Shown here one piece after another: positions 32,962 to 41,290 of a stretch of DNA of 54,276 nucleotides (positions are counted from its first letter, which is position 1; each line of letters opens with the position of its first letter). The notes under the pieces were generated by a model. It did not search any database and had not been told where the DNA came from. It saw only the letters and a program-made list of their open reading frames with translations. Source of the stretch: a virus. The stretch spans positions 1-54,276 of the IMG/VR virus record IMGVR_UViG_3300020172_002575, one strand, 5' to 3'. The translations under genes were made by a program, and so were the position numbers.

Positions 32962-33137
32962 TAGGCGAAATGTTAGTATGGGGGTTTTTCAGTGCAATGG
33001 GTTGGATGACTGCCAATTGGGCTGTAGATAAAGTTATGCCGGAAAAGACAGAAACACAAGTGTGCAGCGAATGGCGAGAAGAACGTCAACCAGATGGCAC
33101 AGTACAACGGACTAGAACTTGTGAAACAAAAAAATAA
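32958..33137 (+). CDS. Small single-TM protein
   Basis: 59 residues, ATGA overlap with the hydrolase gene. Hydrophobic, Trp/Met-rich segment at 1-25 (MIGEMLVWGFFSAMGWMTAN), then a charged tail with two cysteines (TQVCSEWREERQPDGTVQRT, CETKK). The pattern occurs in small conserved proteins of T4-like marine phages. Probably membrane-anchored; function unknown. Confidence 0.6.
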   Translation: MIGEMLVWGFFSAMGWMTANWAVDKVMPEKTETQVCSEWREERQPDGTVQRTRTCETKK

Positions 33138-33138
33138 G

Positions 33139-33210
33139 TCTTCACCTTAGGACCGTGAGGGCGCGGCTGCTGCGCTATCCAAAGGAGTCGTGCCCAGAGG
33201 ATTAAAGTGA
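33139..33210 (+). ncRNA. Candidate structured RNA before a terminator
   Basis: A locally GC-rich stretch without an ORF. GGGCGCG (33159-33165) pairs with CGTGCCC (33189-33195, one G-U). An outer helix TCACCTTA (33142-33149) pairs with TAAAGTGA (33203-33210) with one mismatch. TCC/GGA can close a small inner hairpin. A terminator-like hairpin follows at once. No tRNA cloverleaf is present. It could be a small RNA or 5' leader element; no known family was matched. Confidence 0.35.
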
Positions 33211-33231
33211 GCAAATTTTATTTGCATTTTT
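33211..33231 (+). terminator. Short terminator hairpin overlapping a -35 element
   Basis: GCAAAT (33211-33216), TTT loop, ATTTGC (33220-33225), then TTTTT at 33227-33231. The 3' arm contains TTGCAT, the -35 of the promoter for the next gene. Confidence 0.5.
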
Positions 33232-33250
33232 CTAATTTATAGTTTATACT
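33222..33250 (+). promoter_or_regulatory. Sigma70-like promoter for dsbA-like gene
   Basis: TTGCAT (33222-33227), 17-nt spacer, TATACT (33245-33250). It is followed by a leader with CAGGAG before ATG 33275. The -10 region TATACTAAT matches the one before dnaJ (TATACTAAC). Confidence 0.6.
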
Positions 33251-33274
33251 AATCAAACTTATTCAGGAGATGTT

Positions 33275-33535
33275 ATGAGTTCAAGAATGTTCAGTTCAGA
33301 ACAAAAAGCCAAACTAACACAAATCATCAATGAAGGCATGACTATCATGCAAGAAGTTGAAGATCTCAATGCAGGTTTAAGTGATACTATCAAAGCAGTT
33401 GCAGAAGAAATGGAAATTAAACCGGCTATTCTAAAAAAAGCAATCAAGATTGCACATAAATCCAAACTAGGCGACGAAAACGCTGACAATGAAGAATTGA
33501 ATACTATTCTTCAAACCGTAGGCAAAACTCTTTGA
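33275..33535 (+). CDS. dsbA: DsbA-like dsDNA-binding protein (late transcription)
   Basis: 86 residues, helical: SEQKAKLTQIINEGMTIMQE, DTIKAVAEEMEIKPAILKKA, IKIAHKSKLGDEN. The size and the IKPAILKKAIKIAHK-like segment match proteins annotated as T4 DsbA in related phages (the assignment is from memory of the family). T4 DsbA binds late promoter regions and aids late transcription. CAGGAG 5-6 nt upstream of the ATG. It overlaps the next gene by TTGA. Confidence 0.65.
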   Translation: MSSRMFSSEQKAKLTQIINEGMTIMQEVEDLNAGLSDTIKAVAEEMEIKPAILKKAIKIAHKSKLGDENADNEELNTILQTVGKTL

Positions 33536-33825
33536 TTGATGCTGTATCTGGTATACTATCATGGATAAAAGATGATTGGCGTAGTCATCCTTTGCGCTTT
33601 GTTGCCGAGCTGGTTGCTTGGAGTATTAGTCTTGGGTGTAGCATTATCATGGCTATCACCGTACCAGACCCTCCCTTCATGGTTCTTTATCCTATGTGGA
33701 TTACTGGCTGCGCTATCTATAGTTGGGCAGCTTATAGTCGTGGTAGTTTTGGGATGTTGGCTAACTACCTCTTGCTTACTGCCATCGATACTGTTGGCTT
33801 TATAAGAATACTTGGTAATGCTTGA
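33532..33825 (+). CDS. Small multi-TM protein
   Basis: 97 residues with TTG start overlapping the previous TGA (TTGA). Hydrophobic segments at about 24-44 (VAELVAWSISLGCSIIMAIT), 49-66 and 73-92. No in-frame ATG near the beginning. The pattern resembles small membrane proteins found next to DNA polymerase in T4-like phages. Function unknown. Confidence 0.55.
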   Translation: MIDAVSGILSWIKDDWRSHPLRFVAELVAWSISLGCSIIMAITVPDPPFMVLYPMWITGCAIYSWAAYSRGSFGMLANYLLLTAIDTVGFIRILGNA

Positions 33826-33952
33826 TATCTTTTTATCTATAATTGGCTATTGGGTAAGCGCAGGTATGTTCATTGCTGGGTTAATGTGGTTGGCGCTACG
33901 ATTTGCAATTGTTTGCGAGCAAATAGTTGACTTCTTCTTTACAAAAAAATAA
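33818..33952 (+). CDS. 44-residue membrane peptide
   Basis: ATG 33818 overlaps the previous gene by 8 nt and runs to TAA 33950-33952. The product MLDIFLSIIGYWVSAGMFIA continues as one long hydrophobic stretch to about residue 33 and ends DFFFTKK. A single- or double-pass membrane peptide, probably translationally coupled to the gene before it. Confidence 0.5.
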   Translation: MLDIFLSIIGYWVSAGMFIAGLMWLALRFAIVCEQIVDFFFTKK

Positions 33953-33961
33953 AATATATCT

Positions 33962-36625
33962 ATGAGCTATGTTGACGCATTATATGACCGTAATCAGGAT
34001 CGTATCCACATTGTTGAACGTGTCGGTGGTGAACGTGTATACAAGGAATACCCTGCCAACTATATCTTTTACTATGATGACCCTCGCGGTAAGTTCCGTA
34101 CTGTGTACGGTACTCCTGTTGCTAGGTTTTCAAGTCGCTCGAATAAAGAGTTTCAAAAAGAACTACGTATTAACTCTAACAAGCGTCTTTGGGAATCGGA
34201 TATCAATCCTGTATTCAGATGTTTGGAAGAGCACTACATTGGTGCCACCTCGCCTAAACTACAAACGGCATTTTTCGACATTGAGGTTGACTTTGACCCG
34301 GTAAGAGGCTTTAGTAAGCCAGAAGACCCTTTTAATCCTATCACTGCTATTTCGGTCTATCTTGATTGGATGGATAGGATGATTACCCTAGTAGTGCCAC
34401 CAAAGAGTTATAGTTGGGAAACTGCACAAGAAATTTGCAATCAATATGATAATTGTTTTTTATTTGAACGCGAAGAAGATCTACTCAGCACTTTTTTAGA
34501 TTTAATCGACGATGCGGACATATTAAGTGGTTGGAACTCAGAAGGATTTGATATTCCTTACATGGTCATGCGTATAACACGAGTATTGAACAAAGACGAT
34601 ACACGTAGATTTTGTCTTTGGGGGCAACTGCCCAAGCAAAGAACATTTGAACGCTTTGGTGCAGAAAACTTGACATTTGACTTGATTGGTCGTGTGCATA
34701 TGGACTATATGCAACTGTACCGCAAATACACCTATGAAGAACGCCACAGCTACAGCTTGGATGCCATTGGCGAATATGAACTAGATGAGCGTAAAACACA
34801 ATACGAAGGCACACTAGATCAGCTATACAACAAAGACTTTCCTAAGTTCATTGACTACAACAGGCAAGATACCATGCTTGTTGCTAAATTAGATAAGAAA
34901 CTGCGTTTCTTGGATCTAGCCAATGAACTTGCACACGATAATACTGTGCTGCTTCCTACTACAATGGGAGCAGTGGCAGTGACAGAGCAAGCAATTATTA
35001 ATGAAGCCCATCAACGTGGAATGGTAGTACCTAATAGGAAAGGAAGAGATGATCAAGGAGACACACAAGCAGCAGGTGCCTATGTTGCTTTCCCCAAAAA
35101 AGGCATGCACGACTGGATCGGAGCGATTGACATCAACTCGCTCTACCCGTCAGCGATCCGCGCTCTTAACATGGCACAAGAGTCAATCATCGGCCAACTT
35201 AGGCCAATAATGACCGATAGGTATATTCAAGACAAAATGACCGCAGGCAGCAGTTTTGCAGATGCATGGGAAAACATGTTTGGTAGTCTTGAATATACCG
35301 CTGTAATGAATGGTGAGCCAGGTACTGAAATTACAGTGGACTGGGAAGCTGATGGTCGCAGTGATGTTATGAGTGCAGCTGATGTATGGCGTATGATTTT
35401 TGACAGCAATCAACCTTGGATGCTAAGTGCCAACGGTACTATATTCAGTTATGAACAGAAGGCCGTTGTGCCTGGATTATTGGAGCGTTGGTATGCGGAA
35501 CGTAAGGAACTGCAAGCAAAGAAAAAAGAAGCAGCCACTGACGAGGACAAGGCCTTTTGGGACAAACGACAACTGGTCAAGAAAATTAACCTTAACAGCC
35601 TCTACGGGGCGATCCTTAACCCTGGATGTAGATTCTTCGACAAAAGGATTGGTCAAAGCACTACTCTTACTGGACGTATCATTGCTAGACACATGGATGC
35701 ATATATCAATGAGTGTATCTTCGGTGAGTATGACCATGTGGGTAAAAGTATTATCTATGGAGACACTGATAGCTGTTATTTCACAGCTTGGCCGGCAGTT
35801 AGAGATGAAGTTGAAGCAGGCCGTATGGAATGGAACAAAGACATCTGTGCCCAGCTCTACGATAGTATAGCAGATCAAGTCAATGACAGCTTTCCGGCTT
35901 TTATGGAACGAGCCTGTCATGTGCCAAGAGTCAATGGTGAACTTATCAAAGGCGGACGAGAACTGGTAGCCAGCAAAGGTTTGTTTATTAAAAAGAAACG
36001 CTATGCAGTTCTTATCTATGACTTAGAAGGCAATAGATTGGATACACATGGCAAGCCTGGTAAAGTCAAAGCCATGGGTCTTGACCTAAAGCGTAGTGAT
36101 ACTCCCAAGGTTGTGCAAGACTTCTTGAGTGAATTATTAACTGCTGTGCTAACTGGTGCCGCAAAGGAAGAAATATATGATCGAGTACGTGAGTTTAAAA
36201 TTGCATTCCAAGACAGACCTGCTTGGGAAAAAGGTACTCCTAAACGTGTGAACAACTTGACCAAGTATGGCAAGGAAGAAGAACGTCTAGGTCGTGCCAA
36301 CATGCCTGGACATGTACGTGCTGCACTTAATTGGAATAACTTACGTAGGATGCATGGTGATCAGTACAGCATGGCCATTGTTGATGGTATGAAAACCATT
36401 GTATGTAAACTAAAAGATAATGCACTTGGTTATACCAGTGTAGGCTATCCCACAGACGAAAGTCATATTCCAAATTGGTTTAAAGAATTACCATTTGATG
36501 ACAGTTTGATGGAAGCTACCATTGTGGATCAAAAGGTAGAAAACTTACTAGGTGTGTTGGAGTGGGATATTCCAAGTTATACCGATATCAAAACAACATT
36601 TGACAGCTTGTTTACGTTTGAATAA
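33962..36625 (+). CDS. 43: DNA polymerase gp43, family B
   Basis: 887 residues (T4 gp43 is 898). Proofreading exonuclease motifs: FFDIEVDFD with D106, DILSGWNSEGFDIPYM and YNRQDTMLVAKLD. Polymerase motif A AIDINSLYPSAI with D390, motif B KKINLNSLYGA near 540, motif C IYGDTDS with D601 and D603. All catalytic residues are present and the gene is uninterrupted by intron or intein. It replicates the phage genome with gp44 and gp45 encoded nearby. The C terminus lacks an obvious PIP-like clamp-binding peptide beyond the final LFTFE. Confidence 0.96.
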   Translation: MSYVDALYDRNQDRIHIVERVGGERVYKEYPANYIFYYDDPRGKFRTVYGTPVARFSSRSNKEFQKELRINSNKRLWESDINPVFRCLEEHYIGATSPKLQTAFFDIEVDFDPVRGFSKPEDPFNPITAISVYLDWMDRMITLVVPPKSYSWETAQEICNQYDNCFLFEREEDLLSTFLDLIDDADILSGWNSEGFDIPYMVMRITRVLNKDDTRRFCLWGQLPKQRTFERFGAENLTFDLIGRVHMDYMQLYRKYTYEERHSYSLDAIGEYELDERKTQYEGTLDQLYNKDFPKFIDYNRQDTMLVAKLDKKLRFLDLANELAHDNTVLLPTTMGAVAVTEQAIINEAHQRGMVVPNRKGRDDQGDTQAAGAYVAFPKKGMHDWIGAIDINSLYPSAIRALNMAQESIIGQLRPIMTDRYIQDKMTAGSSFADAWENMFGSLEYTAVMNGEPGTEITVDWEADGRSDVMSAADVWRMIFDSNQPWMLSANGTIFSYEQKAVVPGLLERWYAERKELQAKKKEAATDEDKAFWDKRQLVKKINLNSLYGAILNPGCRFFDKRIGQSTTLTGRIIARHMDAYINECIFGEYDHVGKSIIYGDTDSCYFTAWPAVRDEVEAGRMEWNKDICAQLYDSIADQVNDSFPAFMERACHVPRVNGELIKGGRELVASKGLFIKKKRYAVLIYDLEGNRLDTHGKPGKVKAMGLDLKRSDTPKVVQDFLSELLTAVLTGAAKEEIYDRVREFKIAFQDRPAWEKGTPKRVNNLTKYGKEEERLGRANMPGHVRAALNWNNLRRMHGDQYSMAIVDGMKTIVCKLKDNALGYTSVGYPTDESHIPNWFKELPFDDSLMEATIVDQKVENLLGVLEWDIPSYTDIKTTFDSLFTFE

Positions 36626-36628
36626 ATA
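36622..36628 (+). promoter_or_regulatory. Candidate late promoter box (ATAAATA)
   Basis: ATAAATA overlaps the gp43 stop codon and ends 23 nt before ATG 36652. Confidence 0.45.
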
Positions 36629-36651
36629 TATGCACATAATGGTGCTTTTCG

Positions 36652-37584
36652 ATGAACTTGTCCGAGCTTGTAAACTTACGCAACCAACTAGCCAAAGTGT
36701 TAGATATCTCGATTATTCAAAACGAAATTGAAGCAAATTATTTACGTCTACAAAGACTATCAACTGGTATAGACCAAGATATTTCAAATAAAATCGTCGA
36801 AGTAGCACAAGATCACAGAAATAAGCAAATCTTTTTCGCTCAGGATACAGAAAAACTTTTATCTATATACAACGAAGTTCAAGAAAAAATTACATTACTA
36901 TCAAGTAAATTTTTTCAAGAAAATTATCAATTTGAACTAAAGCATGTTAGCCCAGAGTTTATTCGTAAAGTAAGAGTAATGCCCCACAGTGAGGAATTTG
37001 TTGAGTTAATACGCCAAAAAATTAACTTATATAGTAATTGGAAATATCCTGCTTTAGAAATTGGATGTAGAGATGGCGAATGGACAAAATTATTAGTCGC
37101 AAGTGATCCCCTTTACATAGCAGATGTATTTCCTGAATTTTTAAACTCAGCCGTTAGTCAATTTCCAGAATCGTATCAAGGGCGAGTCAGGAAGTATCTT
37201 ATAAATGATTTTTATAAAATCAACAATCTTCCAAAAAATCAATTTGGGTTAATTTTTAGTTTTAATTTTTTCAATTATCTCAGTGTTGACAGTATTAAAC
37301 AACTTTTAATTAAAGCCATGGAATGGTTAAGACCAGGCGGAACCATTATTTTTACTTACAACAATGCTGATATTTCAATGTCAGCAGGATTGGCCGAAAG
37401 TTATTTTATGACTTATGTGCCCGAGTCTATTCTTGTTCCGATGGCTGAAAGCATAGGATTTGAAACAATTGCTACCCATAATATGGAACCATCACATTCT
37501 TTTGTCGAATTTAAAAAACGCGGTACTTTAAATTCTGTCAAAGCTTCTCAAGCACTTGGTGAAATAAAAAATATTATCCATTGA
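36652..37584 (+). CDS. Class I SAM-dependent methyltransferase with coiled-coil N terminus
   Basis: 310 residues. Residues 1-95 are a helical, heptad-rich region (MNLSELVNLRNQLAKVLDIS). The methyltransferase core has ALEIGCRDGEWTKLL (motif I), YIADVFPEFL (acidic residue at the end of the second strand), FGLIFSFNFFNYL (motif IV position) and WLRPGGTIIFTYNN. The N-terminal helix type is found in several marine phage methyltransferases (from memory). Substrate unknown: protein, sugar or small molecule. It is inserted between polymerase and clamp genes and is AT-rich. Confidence 0.75.
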   Translation: MNLSELVNLRNQLAKVLDISIIQNEIEANYLRLQRLSTGIDQDISNKIVEVAQDHRNKQIFFAQDTEKLLSIYNEVQEKITLLSSKFFQENYQFELKHVSPEFIRKVRVMPHSEEFVELIRQKINLYSNWKYPALEIGCRDGEWTKLLVASDPLYIADVFPEFLNSAVSQFPESYQGRVRKYLINDFYKINNLPKNQFGLIFSFNFFNYLSVDSIKQLLIKAMEWLRPGGTIIFTYNNADISMSAGLAESYFMTYVPESILVPMAESIGFETIATHNMEPSHSFVEFKKRGTLNSVKASQALGEIKNIIH

Positions 37585-37589
37585 CTTGT

Positions 37590-37596
37590 CTAAATA
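37590..37596 (+). promoter_or_regulatory. Candidate late promoter box (CTAAATA)
   Basis: CTAAATA lies 39 nt before the sliding clamp ATG at 37636, farther than in the other sites. GGAG precedes the start. Confidence 0.35.
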
Positions 37597-37635
37597 GATT
37601 TGTTAAACTAACAATCATTAATATTGGAGATCTAA

Positions 37636-38358
37636 ATGAAAGATTATTTACACGACATCGTGCAACATACGCACAGCCTTGGCTTTATTGACTTGGTAAA
37701 AATCACAGGCACCGACTCATCTACTGCAATCGAAGCAGTAAGCGAAGACCGTATTGCTATTATTCAAGCTCAGTTTCACAATCCGGTTCCTGAATTTATT
37801 GGTACTTTTGGTATGCCTAGTCTAGGCAAACTTAATACAATTCTAAACATTCCCGAGTACAAAGAAGATGCAGCCATTGTAATGACTCAAAAAACCAGTG
37901 GCGAGCCAGATGGTATTTCTTTTAAAAACAAAAACGGTGATTTTAAAAACGATTATCGTTTAATGACTGCTAATGTGGTCAATGACAAGTTAAAAACTGT
38001 AAAGTTTAAAGGTGTCAAATGGGGAGTAGAAATTGAGCCAAGTGTAGCAGCAATTCAAAGACTCAAATTTCAATCGCAAGCCAACAGTGAAGAAACTACA
38101 TTTATTGCCAAAGTCGAAAACGGCAACTTGGTCTTTTATTTTGGAGACCACTCAAGTCATGCTGGTAATTTTGTATTTGCACATGATGTCGCAGGAACCT
38201 TGACCAAAGCATGGAATTGGCCAGTGGCTGCTGTTATTAGTATCCTAGGTCTACCAGGTGATAAGATGATTCGCTTTAGTGATGAAGGTGCAGCACAGAT
38301 CACTGTTGATTCAGGCCTTGCTGTATATAACTATATTCTACCTGCACAAACCAAGTGA
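37636..38358 (+). CDS. 45: Sliding clamp gp45
   Basis: 240 residues (T4 gp45 is 228), all-around alpha/beta clamp pattern: FIDLVKITGTDSSTAIEAVS, FGMPSLGKLNTILNIPEY, LKTVKFKGVKWGVEIEPSV and the C-terminal AVYNYILPAQTK. T4 gp45 is a trimeric ring that tethers gp43 and activates late transcription. TTGGAGATCTAA provides the RBS. The stop overlaps a GTG start of the next gene. Confidence 0.9.
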   Translation: MKDYLHDIVQHTHSLGFIDLVKITGTDSSTAIEAVSEDRIAIIQAQFHNPVPEFIGTFGMPSLGKLNTILNIPEYKEDAAIVMTQKTSGEPDGISFKNKNGDFKNDYRLMTANVVNDKLKTVKFKGVKWGVEIEPSVAAIQRLKFQSQANSEETTFIAKVENGNLVFYFGDHSSHAGNFVFAHDVAGTLTKAWNWPVAAVISILGLPGDKMIRFSDEGAAQITVDSGLAVYNYILPAQTK

Positions 38359-39008
38359 TTAGATACCCGTTGAGAAACAACTATTGGCAACGTAGAGGTT
38401 ATCTAACGGGTACGTGCATGTATCATAAAGAAAGTAAACACTGCTATACCAGTATTCCAAAAAATGCAAGCAGTTTTCTAAGAGAATATTTTACAAAATT
38501 TAATTGGCAACATGCCCATATTGATTCAATATCGGATATAAAGGCCAATTTAATAATACTTAGAGATCCAATTGATAGATGGATTACTGGTATGGCGCAA
38601 CACATTACTACAAACATTCTTGGTGAAAATTTTGGTAGTACTCATTATTTAGAATTAGACAATGAGTTAACCCACAGGATAATATTTGATCAAATTGCGT
38701 TCGACGATCACACTGAACAACAATCATGGTTTGTTGAACCATTCAATTTAGATCATGCTGTGTTTTTTTATTTAGATTCTAATTTGGCATCTAACCTAGA
38801 CAATTATTTTTCGCATCTTAATTTAAATTACAATCTTAATTTAAAATCTTTTGTGAACGAAAGCAAAAATAATTTTGACAACAATAATTTAGTTGAACAT
38901 TTTAGAAAATTAGTTTATAATAATGAAAAATATCACACTCAACTAAAATCATATTTTGCTAAAGATTATGATTTAATCTCATCGGTAAAGTTTTATGACC
39001 CAAGATAA
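38355..39008 (+). CDS. Sulfotransferase-like protein
   Basis: 217 residues, GTG start overlapping the clamp stop (GTGA). HCYTSIPKNASSFLREYF (about 29-46) matches the PAPS-binding loop PKxGxxxLR of sulfotransferases, and LIILRDPIDRWITGM (about 70-84) is the 3'-phosphate motif RDPxxRxxS-like. The C-terminal half is Asn/Lys-rich and less typical. It may sulfate a glycan or act on another nucleotide donor. AT-rich, overlaps the DpdA gene by 14 nt. Confidence 0.65.
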   Translation: MIRYPLRNNYWQRRGYLTGTCMYHKESKHCYTSIPKNASSFLREYFTKFNWQHAHIDSISDIKANLIILRDPIDRWITGMAQHITTNILGENFGSTHYLELDNELTHRIIFDQIAFDDHTEQQSWFVEPFNLDHAVFFYLDSNLASNLDNYFSHLNLNYNLNLKSFVNESKNNFDNNNLVEHFRKLVYNNEKYHTQLKSYFAKDYDLISSVKFYDPR

Positions 39009-40560
39009 CTTAACAGCAAAACAATCAGACTATGCAGTGTTTTTACCTGCCATCTCTGGTTTCTATGCAACCTTTATAGGAAAACAACGTGTTAACAATG
39101 ATTATGTTGATCCTGCTCGTATGCCGCAGGCATTACACGACATGGAGCAAATGAACTGGCTAAACAGTCAAAAAGGTTTGTTTCCTTATAAGTGGAGTCT
39201 GTACTCAGGTGGTCATGCCAACCTAGATCTCAACAAAGATGACGCCAGCGAAGATATGGTTCGCAAACGTGAGCCGGGTACGTTCATGCTGGGCGACTCT
39301 GGTGGATTCCAGATTGCCAAGGGTTTGTGGGAAGGTGATTGGCGTGCCAATAGCGGATGCCCTAAAGCACAAAAGAAAAGAGAACTTGTACTAAAATGGC
39401 TAGACGGCATTGCCGACTATGGCATGATTCTAGATATTCCAACTTGGGTTATCCATGATAAAAAAGCCAGTGCAGCATGTCAAATTACTACATTACAAGA
39501 AGCAGTTGACGCCACTAAGTTTAATAACTTATACTTTATGCAGCACCGTAAAGGTAAGAATGCAGGCGGTGCTAAGTTCTTAAATGTATTACAAGGAGAT
39601 AATCATACTTCAGCAGAAGAATGGTATCAAGAAATGAAAGAGTTTTGTGATCCTACAAAATATCCTGATACACATTTTGATGGTTGGGCCATGGGCGGTC
39701 AGAACATGTGTGATATACATCTTATTCTGAAACGTCTTATTACCCTACGCTACGATAATTTATTACAAGAGGGTGTACACGATTGGATGCACTTTTTAGG
39801 TACCAGTAAGTTAGAGTGGGCAGTATTACTTACAGTGATACAAAGAGCTGTAAGGAAGTATGTAAATCCAAATTTTACAATTAGTTTTGATTGTGCTAGT
39901 CCATTCTTGGCTACAGCTAACGGACAGGTTTACCATCACATTGATTTACCACACGAAGGCAAATGGTGCTACAGAATGAGTCCGATTGTAGACGATAAAA
40001 AGTATGCAACAGATACTCGCAGTTATAGAGATGCCATTTTACAAGATAAATTAATCGATCATTTTGATGAATCACCAATTAGTGCTCTGTGTCAAATGAA
40101 AGATATATGTGTGTACAAGCCTGGCGACCTAAATAAGAATGGTAAGGAAGGTAAGACTAGTTGGGACAGTTTTAGTTATGCACTACTAATGGGGCATAAC
40201 GTATGGATGCATATAGAAAGTGTGCAACGAGCCAATAGAGAATTTGATAACGGAAACTATCCTTACATGATGCGACATGATCACATTGACGCTGAATATT
40301 TTGCAGATATTGTTGATAGAATATTTGCCGCTCCTACAAAAGAAGAAGCACTAGCTATTGTTAACGAAGAAAAGTATGCTAGGCCAAAAGGTTATTGGGA
40401 GCAAATCATCGGTACTCGTGGATTTAAAGGCGAAAAGACAACAAACTCAAATACACAATTTAACAATCACTTTGAACTCGAGGGATCCGTAAAGGTTGAA
40501 AAGATTAAAAAAGAGCAACCTAAACCAGTTTTATTACCAAGTATATTTGAGGAGGAGTAA
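38995..40560 (+). CDS. dpdA: DpdA-like DNA guanine transglycosylase (TGT superfamily)
   Basis: 521 residues. TGT active-site signatures are present: FMLGDSGGFQIAKG with D101 as the general base, GWAMGGQ matching the substrate loop AxGG, DWMHFLGTSKLEWAVLL resembling xxLGxGxPxDLL, and SFDCASPFLA with D299 corresponding to the nucleophilic Asp in FDCVxPxR. The tRNA-binding C-terminal zinc site of bacterial TGT is not evident. FolE, QueD and QueE genes lie within 13 kb. DpdA enzymes exchange guanine in DNA for 7-deazaguanine bases, protecting phage DNA. Longer than tRNA TGT (about 375). The start lies 14 nt inside the preceding gene. Confidence 0.8.
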   Translation: MTQDNLTAKQSDYAVFLPAISGFYATFIGKQRVNNDYVDPARMPQALHDMEQMNWLNSQKGLFPYKWSLYSGGHANLDLNKDDASEDMVRKREPGTFMLGDSGGFQIAKGLWEGDWRANSGCPKAQKKRELVLKWLDGIADYGMILDIPTWVIHDKKASAACQITTLQEAVDATKFNNLYFMQHRKGKNAGGAKFLNVLQGDNHTSAEEWYQEMKEFCDPTKYPDTHFDGWAMGGQNMCDIHLILKRLITLRYDNLLQEGVHDWMHFLGTSKLEWAVLLTVIQRAVRKYVNPNFTISFDCASPFLATANGQVYHHIDLPHEGKWCYRMSPIVDDKKYATDTRSYRDAILQDKLIDHFDESPISALCQMKDICVYKPGDLNKNGKEGKTSWDSFSYALLMGHNVWMHIESVQRANREFDNGNYPYMMRHDHIDAEYFADIVDRIFAAPTKEEALAIVNEEKYARPKGYWEQIIGTRGFKGEKTTNSNTQFNNHFELEGSVKVEKIKKEQPKPVLLPSIFEEE

Positions 40561-40562
40561 TA

Positions 40563-40775
40563 ATGTCATACAAGGGACGTATTCAACATTTAGAAGAAAT
40601 GCATAAATTACTTGACAAACAAATTAATGAAATGCAAACCAATCATCCTGGTGTGGATGTAGAACATCTCGCAGAATTAAAAAAGAAAAAGTTGCAATTA
40701 AAGGATGAAATCACTAGACTTAATCGATTGCAATGGGATGAAGATAACGAACGTATAGGATACGGAGACGAATAA
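40563..40775 (+). CDS. DUF465-like small helical protein
   Basis: 70 residues: GRIQHLEEMHKLLDKQINEM, then LAELKKKKLQLKDEITRLNR, the two-helix pattern of DUF465 (YdcH) with the conserved LKKxKLxLKDEI block. GGAGGAG just upstream of the dpdA stop supplies the RBS. Role unknown; co-transcribed with dpdA. Confidence 0.65.
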   Translation: MSYKGRIQHLEEMHKLLDKQINEMQTNHPGVDVEHLAELKKKKLQLKDEITRLNRLQWDEDNERIGYGDE

Positions 40776-41290
40776 TGAATAGAAACGGACACGATAATAC
40801 CAGTTTGTTTGCAGGCACTGAAGTAGAACATACTCCGGCATACGGACAAAAAACATTGTTTGTGGTTGGAATTCAGCCACAAGAGTTAATTGAAGCGGCA
40901 TTTATCGTACACAAGTGTACTCACATCTACTTCGGAGCCAATCAAAGTTTTCCAAATATTGGTACAAACAGTTCTGTGTGGACCGAGTGGGAAAATATGA
41001 TTTTTCCTTTCTTGTCAAGAGGATATTGGTGTACGTTGGATATTGATGTAAATCAAGTTGAAGGCCTGTTAGAAAGTGGTTTAACCGAACATAATCAATT
41101 TATTCCCATGATATCGGTTAAATTGCCCTATTTACAACAACTAGGATATAATGCTACAATTAAGCTAGATGACAAAGACTTTGCTGCTACCAATCCAGGA
41201 GTATGGTGTCATAGTTTACACAGTTTAACTAAACGCGAAGGTGTGTTCACTGATTGGTCCAAATATACTAAAGATGAAATAATAAGATGA
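40775..41290 (+). CDS. Conserved protein of the dpdA operon
   Basis: 171 residues with marked motifs: TLFVVGIQPQELIEAAF, THIYFGANQSFPNIG, YWCTLDIDVNQVEGLLESGL, FIPMISVKLPYLQQLGYNA, TIKLDDKDFAATNPGVWCHS and FTDWSKYTKDEI. The fold looks alpha/beta. I recall related proteins in marine phages without function. Overlap by one base upstream and four bases downstream (ATGA) places it tightly between dpdA-DUF465 and the T-fold gene, so a role in base modification is possible. Confidence 0.6.
   Translation: MNRNGHDNTSLFAGTEVEHTPAYGQKTLFVVGIQPQELIEAAFIVHKCTHIYFGANQSFPNIGTNSSVWTEWENMIFPFLSRGYWCTLDIDVNQVEGLLESGLTEHNQFIPMISVKLPYLQQLGYNATIKLDDKDFAATNPGVWCHSLHSLTKREGVFTDWSKYTKDEIIR

Noticed and set aside
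33139-33210. tRNA gene in the GC-rich gap
   Set aside because: No acceptor stem, anticodon loop or T-arm can be drawn; the pairing is a two-helix nested stem.
35477-35920. Long antisense open frame inside the gp43 gene (and a similar sense-shifted frame at 35427)
   Set aside because: They lie entirely within the conserved polymerase gene, have no RBS and no recognisable domain.
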